Positions 1 through 7,980 of a stretch of 38,703 nt of DNA are shown here, one piece after another. Origin of the DNA: Massilia sp. UBA2604 (GTDB taxonomy: Bacteria; Pseudomonadota; Gammaproteobacteria; Burkholderiales; Burkholderiaceae_D). Numbering within the stretch: the first letter of the stretch is position 1; each line of letters begins with the position of its first letter. The translations under genes were made by a program, and so were the position numbers. The stretch covers positions 1 to 38,703 of the forward strand of contig DDKG01000003.1 of NCBI GenBank assembly GCA_002339265.1, read 5' to 3'. A model generated the notes under the pieces. That model was not told the origin of the DNA. It worked only from the letters and a program-made list of their open reading frames with translations, and ran no database searches.

Positions 1-1592
1 CGCAGCAGGTGGCGGATGCGCGCGCTGAGCGCGTCCGGATGATAGGGTTTCTGCAGCAGGTGGACCGACGAGTCGAGCTTGCCTTCATGCGCCAGCACGC
101 CCTCGGCATAGCCCGAGGTGTACAGCACCTGGCATTCCGGCAAGTGGCGGCGCACGATCTCTCCCAGTTGCAGGCTGCTGACCGGCCCCGGCATGATCAC
201 GTCGGTAAACACCAGGTCGATGTGGCGGCCGCTTTCGATGATTTCCGCAGCATCAAACGCACTGCCGGCCTCCAGCACTTCGTAGCCCAGCGCGGACAGG
301 ATGCCGCTGGTCGATGAACGCACGTCCGGTTCGTCCTCGACCACGAGGATGGTCTCCAGCCCCCCTGCCAGGGGCAGGTGCGGCGGCGGCTCTTGTTTTT
401 CCGCCGGCGCCGAGGTGCTGCGCGGCAGGTAGATGCGCACGCTGCTGCCCTTGCCCTGCTCGCTGTGCAGTACGATCTCGCCGCCCGACTGCTTCACGAA
501 GCCATAGGCCATCGACAGGCCCAGCCCCGTCCCGTGGCCGGTCGGCTTGGTGGTGAAGAACGGTTCGAAGGCGCGCCGCAGCACCTCGGGCGGCATGCCC
601 TTGCCGGTATCGGCAATCTCCAGCATCACGTAATCGCCCTCCGACACCTCGGCCGGCAACTCGTCGCCGGCGCCGACGTTGGCGCCGCGAATGGTCAGGG
701 TGCCGCCGTCGGGCATCGCGTCGCGCGCATTGATGACCAGGTTCAGCAGCACGTTATTGAGCTGGTTCGGGTCGACCATGGTGCTGCCGAGGCCATTCGC
801 GACCTCGGTGCGCACCAGGGTGCTGGCGCCGAGTACGCGGCGCGCCATATCGTCCATCTCGCGCAGCAGGTGGCCGGGATCGATCACCACCGATTGCAGC
901 GGCTGGCGGCGCGCGAAGGCGAGCAGGTGCGCGGCCAGCTTGGCGCCGCGCTCGACGCCCGACAGCGCCATCTCGACCCGCGCACGCGCGGCGTCGTTCA
1001 GGCTGCCGATCAGCTTGAGCAACTGCAGGTTGCCGCCGATGATCTGCAGCACGTTGTTGAAATCGTGGGCGACGCCGCCGGTAAGCTGGCCGATCGCCTC
1101 CATCTTCTGCGCCTGCTGCAGGGCCGATTGGCTGGCGGCCAGCTGTTCCTGGCTGCGGCGCAGCGAGGCGAATGCCTGGTCGCGCTCGCGGCGCGCGATG
1201 CAGGCGCCGCTGTGGTGACGCACGCGCGCCACCAGTTCGCGTGGATCGGGCCACTTGACCATGTAATCGCTGGCGCCGACGGCGAAGGCCCTGGCCTTGA
1301 TGTCGGGATCGTCCTCGGACGAGAGCAGGATGACCGGGACGTCGTGCGTGTCGGGATGGGCGCGCAGGCTGGCGATGACGTCGAAACCGTCGAGGCCGCC
1401 GGGCATGCGCAAGTCGACCAGCACCACGGTCGCGTCGACCTCGCGCGCTACCTGCACGGCGCGTTCCGGGCTGGATTCATACATCAGCTGGTGACCGGCA
1501 CAACCCTTCAGGCCATGCGCGATGATGTCCTGGGCGAACGATTCATCGTCGATCAACAGCACGGAGCAGCGGGTGGAGTCGTCTTCGATCAT
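1..1592 (-). CDS. Hybrid histidine kinase, receiver-kinase-receiver, 3' end outside window
   Basis: An open frame from the ATG at 1592 runs off the left edge with 530 codons visible and no stop. Domain order: an N-terminal receiver (about residues 9-125, phosphoacceptor D60 in VLVDLRMPG), a linker coiled coil, a HisKA dimerisation helix with phosphorylatable H176 in GGVAHDFNN, an HATPase domain with N-box NLVINARDAMPDGG and G-box GHGTGLGLSM, and a C-terminal receiver with FTDVIMPG and the conserved lysine in LQKPYHPD. The second receiver is almost complete, so the gene probably ends just beyond the edge. No membrane segment is visible, so it is predicted to be cytoplasmic and to take its input from another kinase through the first receiver. 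The HDFNN type of H-box is typical of kinases that use their own receiver in a phosphorelay. Target unknown. No strong ribosome binding site precedes the ATG. Confidence 0.9.
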   Translation of the reverse strand, partial: MIEDDSTRCSVLLIDDESFAQDIIAHGLKGCAGHQLMYESSPERAVQVAREVDATVVLVDLRMPGGLDGFDVIASLRAHPDTHDVPVILLSSEDDPDIKARAFAVGASDYMVKWPDPRELVARVRHHSGACIARRERDQAFASLRRSQEQLAASQSALQQAQKMEAIGQLTGGVAHDFNNVLQIIGGNLQLLKLIGSLNDAARARVEMALSGVERGAKLAAHLLAFARRQPLQSVVIDPGHLLREMDDMARRVLGASTLVRTEVANGLGSTMVDPNQLNNVLLNLVINARDAMPDGGTLTIRGANVGAGDELPAEVSEGDYVMLEIADTGKGMPPEVLRRAFEPFFTTKPTGHGTGLGLSMAYGFVKQSGGEIVLHSEQGKGSSVRIYLPRSTSAPAEKQEPPPHLPLAGGLETILVVEDEPDVRSSTSGILSALGYEVLEAGSAFDAAEIIESGRHIDLVFTDVIMPGPVSSLQLGEIVRRHLPECQVLYTSGYAEGVLAHEGKLDSSVHLLQKPYHPDALSARIRHLL

Positions 1593-1779
1593 GCAACGGC
1601 GTCGCTTTCAGGGCTGGTGGAACGTTATTGCAAATATATAAGGGTTAATTTTACCTCAATACCATTTAACACGAGGAACCGGTGCCATTTCTCTATTGAA
1701 ATTAGCGGGACAAGCCTTGTGCACCTATCGATTACGCACCATATCTCATCAAGCAAGCAAAAACAACCCGGAGTAATGC

Positions 1780-2070
1780 GTGACCGATAACCTCTGCCCG
1801 CTGTGTGGACGCATCCTGGGAACGGTCAATATCGACCGTCACCACTTGATCCCGAAGACCTTCAAGGGCAAGGAACAATTCGCGATCCACAAGATCTGCC
1901 ATCGTAAGATCCACTCGGCACTCACCGAGCGTGAGCTGCTGCAGACTTACCATACCTGGGACGCGCTGCGCGGACATGACGACATCGCGAGTTTCATTGC
2001 CTGGGTGGCGAAAAAGCCGCCGGAGTTCTATACCCGTACTTACACATCCAACAAGAAGAAGAACCGCTGA
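1780..2070 (+). CDS. Small HNH-family protein (putative nuclease)
   Basis: This is a 96-residue protein starting at GTG 1780. The start is set by GGAG at 1770-1773, 6 nt upstream. The short fold contains an N-terminal CPLC zinc knuckle (residues 6-9), DRHHLIPKTF (about 19-28) and KICHRKIH (about 38-45). Together these form the zinc-binding beta-beta-alpha-metal arrangement of HNH proteins. The C-terminus is basic (ends NKKKNR), which would suit nucleic-acid binding. No methylase or phage gene is adjacent, so nothing supports a restriction or packaging role. It diverges from the hybrid kinase across an AT-rich gap of about 190 bp. Family assignment is from motifs; the nuclease activity is inferred and the substrate unknown. 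Confidence 0.75.
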   Translation: MTDNLCPLCGRILGTVNIDRHHLIPKTFKGKEQFAIHKICHRKIHSALTERELLQTYHTWDALRGHDDIASFIAWVAKKPPEFYTRTYTSNKKKNR

Positions 2071-2473
2071 GCGAGAGGCTAATGATAACTTTCAGACGAG
2101 CGCAGGATCAGCATGGGTGGGAGCGCCGTGGACCTCGTGCTTGGCAGGATGCTGCAGTGCTTCGTGGCGATGGGGCGATGGTCGTGCGTGGCAGGCTCCG
2201 CGCACAGCGGTGCGAGAAAGCACCGCACAAGGCAAAAGACGCTGTCATCGCCAGATATGGATGAGTATTGAACTGCTGAGCTGATCGTCGGTCCAGACCC
2301 GGTCGTCATCGATCGGGATTGGCTGGCGCATTTTCCATGGAGTGTCCTCCCGCCGCCTGTCCAATTACCTCGGCTGGCATTGGGCGCTCGGTGGGTGGGC
2401 GGACTACTTCTGTCGAACAATTGTCGCGCATCGCATTCGTAGTCATCAACAGATAACGATGACAGCGCCAAGC
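2071..2473. other. Gene-free stretch between HNH gene and tRNA-Asn copy 1
   Basis: About 400 bp with no frame that looks coding. The open frames on either strand are short and low-complexity, and match no family I recognise. I see no repeat or convincing promoter. It could be remnant DNA left by an insertion or decay event next to the tRNA gene. Confidence 0.5.
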
Positions 2474-2502
2474 AAAAAGGGCCGCATTCGCATGCGGCCC
2501 TT
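2474..2502 (-). terminator. Rho-independent terminator of tRNA-Asn copy 1
   Basis: Read on the minus strand, an 11-bp stem (AAGGGCCGCAT pairing with ATGCGGCCCTT, 4-nt loop) is followed by TTTTTGC. It lies 9 nt downstream of the tRNA CCA end. The same hairpin is repeated behind copy 2. Confidence 0.85.
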
Positions 2503-2511
2503 CTCTTGTTC

Positions 2512-2587
2512 TGGCTCCCCGACCTGGACTCGAACCAGGGACCTGCGGATTAACAGTCCGTCGCTCTACCGACTGAGCTATCAGGGA
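2512..2587 (-). tRNA. tRNA-Asn(GTT), copy 1
   Basis: A 76-nt tRNA. Acceptor arms TCCCTGA and TCGGGGA pair, the CCA end is encoded, the D-loop is GCTCAGTCGGTAGAGC, the anticodon loop CTGTTAA carries GTT, and the T-loop is GGTTCGAGTCC. It is identical to the copies at 7841-7916 and 8833-8908. Confidence 0.97.
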
Positions 2588-2598
2588 ATTGAGGCAAT

Positions 2599-2627
2599 AT
2601 TATAGCCGGGCGTTTGCAGTTTGACCA
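2599..2627 (-). promoter_or_regulatory. Promoter of tRNA-Asn copy 1
   Basis: A perfect TATAAT (minus strand, 2604-2599) ends 11 nt before the mature tRNA. Seventeen nt further upstream is TGGTCA (2627-2622), a 4/6 match to the -35 consensus. Confidence 0.65.
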
Positions 2628-2743
2628 GTGCCTCTTGTGAATCGGCGCCCCACCCGCTCCGGCGCCGGCCGCTTTGCTATAGTTTCGGCTTCGCCGCCAC
2701 CTGCGGCCTGCCACCTCATCACAGTCCGACATCACAGACAACC

Positions 2744-3958
2744 ATGACCACTTCCCGTACCCTCGGCACTCCGCTCTCCCCTTCCGCAACCAAAGTCATG
2801 CTGCTCGGCTCCGGCGAGCTGGGCAAGGAAGTGATCATCGCCCTGCAGCGCCTGGGCGTCGAAGTAGTCGCCGTCGACCGCTACCCGAACGCGCCCGGCC
2901 ACCAGGTGGCGCACCGCGCCCACGTGATCGACATGACCGATGGAGCGGCGCTGGAAGCGCTGATCGACAAGGAGCGTCCCGACCTGGTGGTGCCCGAGAT
3001 CGAAGCGATCGCCACCGACAAGCTGGCCGAACTGGAAGCCGCCGGCCGCATCACCTGCATCCCGACCGCGCGCGCGGCCCAGCTGACGATGAACCGCGAA
3101 GGCATTCGCCGCCTGGCCGCCGAGGAGCTGGGCCTGGCAACGTCACCCTACCGCTTCGCCAGCAGCCTGGCCGAGTTGAAGGAGGCCTGCGAAGCGGTCG
3201 GCTTCCCCTGCGTGGTAAAACCGGTGATGTCGTCGTCGGGCAAGGGCCAGTCGAAACTCGACGCGGCCGGCGACGTGCAGGCCGCCTGGGACTATGCCGC
3301 CGCCGGCGGCCGGGTCGACGCCGGCCGCGTGATCGCCGAAGGCTTCATCGATTTCGACTACGAGATCACCCTGCTGACGGTGCGCTCCCTCGGCGCCGAC
3401 GGCAAGATCGAAACGAGCTTCTGCGAACCGATCGGCCACAAGCAGGTGCAGGGCGACTACGTCGAATCGTGGCAACCGCACCCGATGCAGCCGCTGGCCC
3501 TCGAGCGTGCGCGCGATATCGCGGCCAAGGTCACCGCCAACCTGGGCGGACTGGGCGTGTTCGGCGTCGAGCTGTTCGTCAAGGGCGACATGGTGTGGTT
3601 CTCGGAAGTGAGCCCGCGTCCGCACGACACCGGCATGGTGACGATGGCGAGCCAGCTGCAGAGCGAATTCGAGCTGCACGCGAAAGCCATCCTCGGCCTG
3701 CCGGTGAACCCGGCATTGCGCGCGCCGGGGGCCTCCGCCGTGATCTACGGCCAGCTGGACGAAGCCGGCATCGCCTTCGAAGGCGTGGCCGAGGCGCTGC
3801 GCGTGCCGGGCGCCGACCTGCGCCTGTTCGGCAAGCCGGAATCGTTCGCGCGCCGCCGCATGGGCGTGGCGCTGGCGACCGCCGACGATATCGAGAACGC
3901 GCGCCAGCGCGCGCTGGAAGCGGCGTCGAAGGTCAAGCCGGTATCCGGCCAGCGCTGA
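2744..3958 (+). CDS. purT: Formate-dependent phosphoribosylglycinamide formyltransferase PurT
   Basis: PurT makes formyl-GAR from GAR, formate and ATP in the third step of purine synthesis, bypassing the folate-dependent PurN. The 404-residue protein (E. coli about 392) is an ATP-grasp enzyme. It has an N-terminal pre-ATP-grasp fold with [13 protein letters not shown], a central ATP-binding loop [12 protein letters not shown], and the metal and substrate segment [24 protein letters not shown] 2744 (MTTSRT) is preferred over an upstream in-frame TTG at 2621, because the extra residues are not family-like and would overlap the tRNA promoter. The receptor gene with its Fur box begins just after the stop, and no clear terminator separates them. 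Confidence 0.95.
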   Translation: MTTSRTLGTPLSPSATKVMLLGSGELGKEVIIALQRLGVEVVAVDRYPNAPGHQVAHRAHVIDMTDGAALEALIDKERPDLVVPEIEAIATDKLAELEAAGRITCIPTARAAQLTMNREGIRRLAAEELGLATSPYRFASSLAELKEACEAVGFPCVVKPVMSSSGKGQSKLDAAGDVQAAWDYAAAGGRVDAGRVIAEGFIDFDYEITLLTVRSLGADGKIETSFCEPIGHKQVQGDYVESWQPHPMQPLALERARDIAAKVTANLGGLGVFGVELFVKGDMVWFSEVSPRPHDTGMVTMASQLQSEFELHAKAILGLPVNPALRAPGASAVIYGQLDEAGIAFEGVAEALRVPGADLRLFGKPESFARRRMGVALATADDIENARQRALEAASKVKPVSGQR

Positions 3959-3981
3959 GCGCTGACGACACGCCAGTTCGA

Positions 3982-4010
3982 TTGACAGGCATGGTGCGCG
4001 AAATGATAAT
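3982..4010 (+). promoter_or_regulatory. Sigma-70 promoter of the TonB receptor gene
   Basis: A perfect TTGACA (3982-3987) and GATAAT (4005-4010, 5/6 of TATAAT) are separated by exactly 17 bp. This places the transcript start near 4017, about 30 nt before the ATG at 4046. The -10 element is the left arm of the Fur box. Confidence 0.75.
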
Positions 4011-4025
4011 GGTTCTCATTATCAT
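4003..4025 (+). promoter_or_regulatory. Fur box (ferric uptake regulator operator)
   Basis: A perfect 9-bp inverted repeat, ATGATAATG and CATTATCAT, is separated by GTTCT. The 19-bp core 4005-4023 matches both arms of the consensus GATAATGATAATCATTATC. It overlaps the -10 element, so iron-loaded Fur should block RNA polymerase directly and the receptor should be made only under iron limitation. Confidence 0.9.
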
Positions 4026-4045
4026 CCGCCAACGACAAGAACACC

Positions 4046-6175
4046 ATGCCTGCCACCGTCCTGCCCCGCCGCGGCCTGTTCGGCCTGCTCGTCCTGTCCA
4101 CCTTCGCCCCATCGTTCGCCGCCGCGCAGGATGGCGCCAACCAGTCCGACAGCGACACCGCCCAAGTGGTCGTCACCGCCACCGGCTACCGCACCACCGG
4201 CACCAAGTCCGACCTCAAGCCGCTCGAATCGCCGATGAGCTACGAGGTCTACGACAACGAACTGCTCAGCGCGCGCCAGGCCGACAGCGTCAACGAGGCA
4301 CTGCGCTATGTGCCGGGCGTGACGCCGGAAAGCCGCGCTACCGTCACCATTTTCGACCAGTACACGATCCGGGGCTTCGAGAGCTACCGCAACTACTACG
4401 ACGGCTTGCCGCTGCAGTACGACGGCCTGTGGAACCTCGTGCCGCAGGTCGACGCCTTCGCCACCGAAAGCGTCGAAGTACTCAAGGGACCGGTGTCGGT
4501 GCTGTACGGCTCGGCGCCGCCTGGCGGCATGGTCAACCAGACCGCCAAACAACCGCGCTCGAAGCAGGAGACCTATCTGCGCGCCCGCGTCGGCACCAAT
4601 GCCCTGCGCGAGCTGGCGCTGGACACGACCGGCCCGCTGTCGAAAGACGTCGATTATCGACTGATTGCACTGGCGCGCAAACGCGATGGCCAGCAAGTGA
4701 CCATCGAGGAAGAGCGCCGCCTGGTCGCGCCGTCGCTCACCTGGCGCATCAGTCCGTCGACCCGCCTGAACGTCAACCTGTATTACCAGGACGATCCGGC
4801 CTTGATCCCATCGACGCCGCTGCCCGCCGTCGGCACGCTGCACGACGCGCCGTATGGCCGCGTGGATTCGGACGCCTTCGCCGGCGACGCCCGCTGGTCC
4901 GGCATGCAGCGCGAGACGACGCTCGCGGGCTGGAAGTTCGAACACGCCTTCAACGAGACGGCGAGCTTCCTGCAGAACTTCCGCTATACCAAGGCCAGCG
5001 GCTTCCAGCGCAACACCTACAACAACGGCCTGGCGCCCGACAACCGCACGCTGGCGCGCGCCGCCTATTTCACCGATGAAGAGATGCACGGCTGGGTGGT
5101 CGACAACCAGTTCGCGCTGCACTTCGCCACCGGCCCGTTGCGGCACCGCGTGCTGGCCGGCCTCGACTACCAGCGCCTGCGCACCGGCGTCGGCTATGGC
5201 GACACGCTCGGCACAGTGACGCCGTCGATCGACCTCGGCGCCCCGAACCACCACCTGTTCGACCCTGGCGCGCTGCCGTTCGGTTTCTATACCGAGCAGC
5301 ACGCGATCCGCCAGTCGCAACTGGGCCTGTACCTGCAGGACGAAGCGAAAGTCGGCGCCCTGACCCTGCTGGCCGGCGTGCGGCGCGACCGCTATCGCAG
5401 CGAGGACGACGAGCGTACCAGCTACGACGGATTCCCCTCGAGCGGCCTCACCGAGATCCGCCAATACCGCACCAGCGGCCGCGTTGCCGCGATCTACCAG
5501 CTCGGCAACGGCCTGGCGCCCTACCTGAATTATTCGACCTCGTTCGAGCCGACCTCCGGCGTCGACACCAATACCGGAGAAGCCTTCAAGCCGACCACGG
5601 CCAAGCAATTCGAGGGAGGCGTGAAGTATCGTTCGAAGGATGACGCCACCCAGCTCACCGCCGCATACTTCGACATCAAGAAGCGCAACGTGGTGGTCAA
5701 CACGCCGGACTTCGGCGAATACACGCAGAACGGCGAAGTCCGCTCGAAGGGCGTGGAAGTCTCGTGGAACCAGGCGCTTTCCGACCGCCTCGACTTCACG
5801 CTGGGCCTCACCCATCTCGACATGGAAGTGACGGAGAACGAGCAGGACACCGCCCTGGTCGGCAAGACGCCGGTCTGGGTGGCCGAGAAACAGGCGTCGC
5901 TGTGGGTGAACTACAAGGCGCTCGACCGTCTGGACCTGAGCGCCGGCGTGCGCTATGTGGGCGAAAGCCAGATGGATGCGCTCAACACCGGCATCGTCCC
6001 GTCATACACCGTGTTCGATGCCGCCGCCATGTTCCGGGTCGACAAGACCTGGCGCATCGGCCTTACCGCCAGCAACCTGGGCGACAAGCGCTATGTCGGC
6101 GCCTGCTTCGATGCCGACAATTGCTGGATGGGCGCCGAGCGCAGCGTGGAAGTGAGCCTGCACGCGACGTTCTGA
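4046..6175 (+). CDS. TonB-dependent siderophore receptor
   Basis: A 709-residue outer-membrane protein expected to import a ferric siderophore using TonB-ExbBD energy. Residues 1 to about 27 form a signal peptide (hydrophobic core LFGLLVLSTF, likely cleavage after FAAA). A TonB-box-like segment AQVVVTATG follows, then a plug domain with DQYTIRGFES and SVEVLKGPVSVLYG. The long beta-barrel ends in the C-terminal aromatic HATF. There is no N-terminal STN signalling domain, so it is not expected to drive an anti-sigma cascade; control is by the Fur box just upstream. The architecture resembles ferrichrome/hydroxamate or catecholate receptors, but the ligand cannot be read from sequence. The two downstream hydrolase genes may belong to the same iron response, though a 120-bp gap intervenes. 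Confidence 0.93.
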   Translation: MPATVLPRRGLFGLLVLSTFAPSFAAAQDGANQSDSDTAQVVVTATGYRTTGTKSDLKPLESPMSYEVYDNELLSARQADSVNEALRYVPGVTPESRATVTIFDQYTIRGFESYRNYYDGLPLQYDGLWNLVPQVDAFATESVEVLKGPVSVLYGSAPPGGMVNQTAKQPRSKQETYLRARVGTNALRELALDTTGPLSKDVDYRLIALARKRDGQQVTIEEERRLVAPSLTWRISPSTRLNVNLYYQDDPALIPSTPLPAVGTLHDAPYGRVDSDAFAGDARWSGMQRETTLAGWKFEHAFNETASFLQNFRYTKASGFQRNTYNNGLAPDNRTLARAAYFTDEEMHGWVVDNQFALHFATGPLRHRVLAGLDYQRLRTGVGYGDTLGTVTPSIDLGAPNHHLFDPGALPFGFYTEQHAIRQSQLGLYLQDEAKVGALTLLAGVRRDRYRSEDDERTSYDGFPSSGLTEIRQYRTSGRVAAIYQLGNGLAPYLNYSTSFEPTSGVDTNTGEAFKPTTAKQFEGGVKYRSKDDATQLTAAYFDIKKRNVVVNTPDFGEYTQNGEVRSKGVEVSWNQALSDRLDFTLGLTHLDMEVTENEQDTALVGKTPVWVAEKQASLWVNYKALDRLDLSAGVRYVGESQMDALNTGIVPSYTVFDAAAMFRVDKTWRIGLTASNLGDKRYVGACFDADNCWMGAERSVEVSLHATF

Positions 6176-6295
6176 GCACGGCGGCGCGGGGGCGCGGCCT
6201 GCAGGAACAGGCACGTTCTTCGGCTGTTCAGGTATGGCGGGCAGCGTGCGCAGCTGATCCAATCAGTAACGGACACGACCATGGAGGGATAGCAT

Positions 6296-7213
6296 ATGCA
6301 GCGCATTTTATTCAAGAACCGGCACATCGACGTCGTCGGGAACCTGCACGTTCCGGAAGGATTCGATACAACCCGGAAGTACACCACGGTCGTGCTGGCG
6401 ACGCCCGGCAGCAGCGTGAAGGAACAAATCGGCGCTTTCTATGCGCAACGTCTCGCGCAGCGCGGCTTTGTCGCCCTCACCTTCGATCCTTCCTACCAGG
6501 GCGAGAGCGGCGGCGAACCGCGCGACCTGGAAGACCCGGCCGTGCGCGTCGAGGACCTCAGTTGCGCCGTCGATTTCCTGGTCACGCAGCCCTTCGTGGA
6601 CGAGGCGCGCATCGGCCTGCTCGGCATCTGCGCCGGCGGCGGCTATGCCGTCAAGGCCGCGCAGACCGAACACCGGTTCAAGGCGCTCGCGACGGTCGTC
6701 GCCACCGACATCGGCGCGGCGTTTCGCCGGATGCTGCCGGACGTGGGCAAGACGCTGGAAGAAGTCGGGCGCGAACGGACGGCGGAGGCGCGCGGCGCCG
6801 CGCCGCGCCGGGATCCCTGGATTCCCGACAGCCTGGCCCAGGCGCATGAGCAGGGCATCCTCGATCCCGAGGTGCTGCAAGCGGTCGCCTATTACCGCGA
6901 ATCTCCGCACCGCCATCCGAATTCGACCAACCGCCTGCTGTTCTCGAGCTACGGCCCGATACTGGGATTCGACGCCTTCCACCTCGTGCCCGAACTGCTC
7001 ACCCAGCCGCTGCTGGTGATCGTCGGCGGGAAGCGCGGCAGCACCGGGCAGCATGAATCCGGAAAGACGCTGTTCGGCATGGCCCCGACGAGTGACAAGG
7101 ATCTGCTGGTCATTGATGGCGCCGGGCATTACGATATGTACGACAAGCCGGCGTACGTGGACCTGGCGGTCGAGCGCATGGCCCGGTTCTATGCGCAACA
7201 TCTCGACAAATAA
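6296..7213 (+). CDS. Alpha/beta hydrolase, dienelactone-hydrolase/YcjY-like, Cys nucleophile
   Basis: A 305-residue alpha/beta hydrolase. The start at 6296 is supported by GGAGGG at 6283-6288. Visible features: beta-strand TVVLATPGSS, LTFDPSYQGESGG, nucleophile elbow GICAGGGY with cysteine C112 where serine is usual, and a C-terminal catalytic histidine in DGAGHYDMYD (H278). A cysteine elbow is characteristic of dienelactone hydrolase (GYCLGG type) and also occurs in YcjY-like proteins. The substrate is unknown; an ester or lactone is plausible. It is followed after 11 bp by the isochorismatase-fold gene, so the two are probably co-transcribed. Proximity to the Fur-regulated receptor raises, but does not show, a role in siderophore processing. 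Confidence 0.85.
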   Translation: MQRILFKNRHIDVVGNLHVPEGFDTTRKYTTVVLATPGSSVKEQIGAFYAQRLAQRGFVALTFDPSYQGESGGEPRDLEDPAVRVEDLSCAVDFLVTQPFVDEARIGLLGICAGGGYAVKAAQTEHRFKALATVVATDIGAAFRRMLPDVGKTLEEVGRERTAEARGAAPRRDPWIPDSLAQAHEQGILDPEVLQAVAYYRESPHRHPNSTNRLLFSSYGPILGFDAFHLVPELLTQPLLVIVGGKRGSTGQHESGKTLFGMAPTSDKDLLVIDGAGHYDMYDKPAYVDLAVERMARFYAQHLDK

Positions 7214-7224
7214 GGACAACAACC

Positions 7225-7785
7225 ATGCACGACCCGATTGCATTGATCGTCATCGACATGCAAAACGCCATGCGCAGCGATTCCCTCCCGCCACGCAATA
7301 ATCCCGCGGCCGAAGACCATATCGCCCGCCTGCAGCGCGCCTGGCGCGACACGCAGCATCCGCTGGTGTCGGTGCGGCATATCAGCCGCTCGCCGACGTC
7401 CCTGTTCGCGCCGGGCCAGCCCGGCGCCGCCTTCCAGGAGCGCTTCCTGCCGCGGCCACAGGAGCACATCGTCGAGAAAAACGTGCCCGACGCCTTCATC
7501 AATACGGGACTGGAACGATGGCTGCATGCGCGGGGCGTGCGCCGCATGGTGATCGCCGGGGTCAGCACGAACAATTCGGTCGAAGCGACGGCGCGCACGG
7601 CGGGCAACCTGGGCTTCGACGTCGTGGTGGTGTCCGATGCCTGTTTTACTTTCGAGAAGCACGATTTCGGCGGCACGTTGCACGGTGCCGAAGAGGTGCA
7701 CCTGATGGCGCTGGCCAATCTCCACGACGAATACGCGCAGGTGTGCAGCACGGACGAGGTGCTGGCGACGCTGCAGGACGGTTGA
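7225..7785 (+). CDS. Isochorismatase-family (cysteine hydrolase fold) protein with Ser at the Cys position
   Basis: A 186-residue protein, with AAGGA at 7212-7216 setting the ATG at 7225. It shows the isochorismatase-family signatures: D11 in ALIVIDMQN, K85 in VEKNVPDAF, and the cis-peptide/nucleophile segment AGVSTNNSVEATAR. The family's catalytic cysteine is replaced by S118 in that segment. Related proteins are nicotinamidases, N-carbamoylsarcosine amidases and isochorismatases; the EntB isochorismatase domain also works without the cysteine. It may therefore be a cysteine-independent hydrolase of this fold, or a subfamily with altered chemistry. It forms a probable two-gene operon with the preceding hydrolase. 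The substrate is unknown. Confidence 0.85.
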   Translation: MHDPIALIVIDMQNAMRSDSLPPRNNPAAEDHIARLQRAWRDTQHPLVSVRHISRSPTSLFAPGQPGAAFQERFLPRPQEHIVEKNVPDAFINTGLERWLHARGVRRMVIAGVSTNNSVEATARTAGNLGFDVVVVSDACFTFEKHDFGGTLHGAEEVHLMALANLHDEYAQVCSTDEVLATLQDG

Positions 7786-7803
7786 CCAGCCAATGCGCAA
7801 AGC

Positions 7804-7832
7804 AAAAAGGGCCGCATTCGCATGCGGCCCTT
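7804..7832 (-). terminator. Rho-independent terminator of tRNA-Asn copy 2
   Basis: The hairpin is identical to the one behind copy 1 (11-bp GC-rich stem, then a T-run on the minus strand). It lies 18 bp beyond the stop of the converging isochorismatase-like gene. The mirror strand has only a short T-tract, so it is mainly a tRNA terminator. Confidence 0.85.
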
Positions 7833-7840
7833 CTCAATTC

Positions 7841-7916
7841 TGGCTCCCCGACCTGGACTCGAACCAGGGACCTGCGGATTAACAGTCCGTCGCTCTACCG
7901 ACTGAGCTATCAGGGA
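7841..7916 (-). tRNA. tRNA-Asn(GTT), copy 2
   Basis: A 76-nt sequence identical to copy 1 (anticodon GTT, encoded CCA). The identity continues into the terminator, making a near-perfect direct repeat of about 115 bp (2471-2588 and 7801-7917). Confidence 0.97.
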
Positions 7917-7927
7917 ATGGAGGCCGC

Positions 7928-7955
7928 ATTATACATGCTGTTTTCGATAATACAA
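7928..7955 (-). promoter_or_regulatory. Promoter of tRNA-Asn copy 2
   Basis: A perfect TATAAT (7933-7928) ends 11 nt before the mature tRNA. TTGTAT (7955-7950) precedes it by 16 bp. It lies between the tRNA and the stop codon of the upstream hydrolase, so some read-through from that gene is also possible. Confidence 0.65.
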
Positions 7956-7980
7956 GCACGCATGCGGCAGAAAGTTAAAA

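Noticed and set aside
2079..2471. A 130-codon minus-strand frame in the gap after the HNH gene
   Set aside because: Low-complexity composition, no recognisable motif and no good ribosome site.
2474..2605. Short plus-strand frames containing SPTWTRTRDLRINSPSLYR
   Set aside because: This peptide is the antisense translation of the tRNA-Asn gene and occurs at all three tRNA copies. It is an artefact, not a protein family.
4022..5815. A 597-codon minus-strand frame opposite the siderophore receptor
   Set aside because: High-GC antisense shadow. The plus strand carries an unambiguous receptor with signal peptide, plug and barrel.
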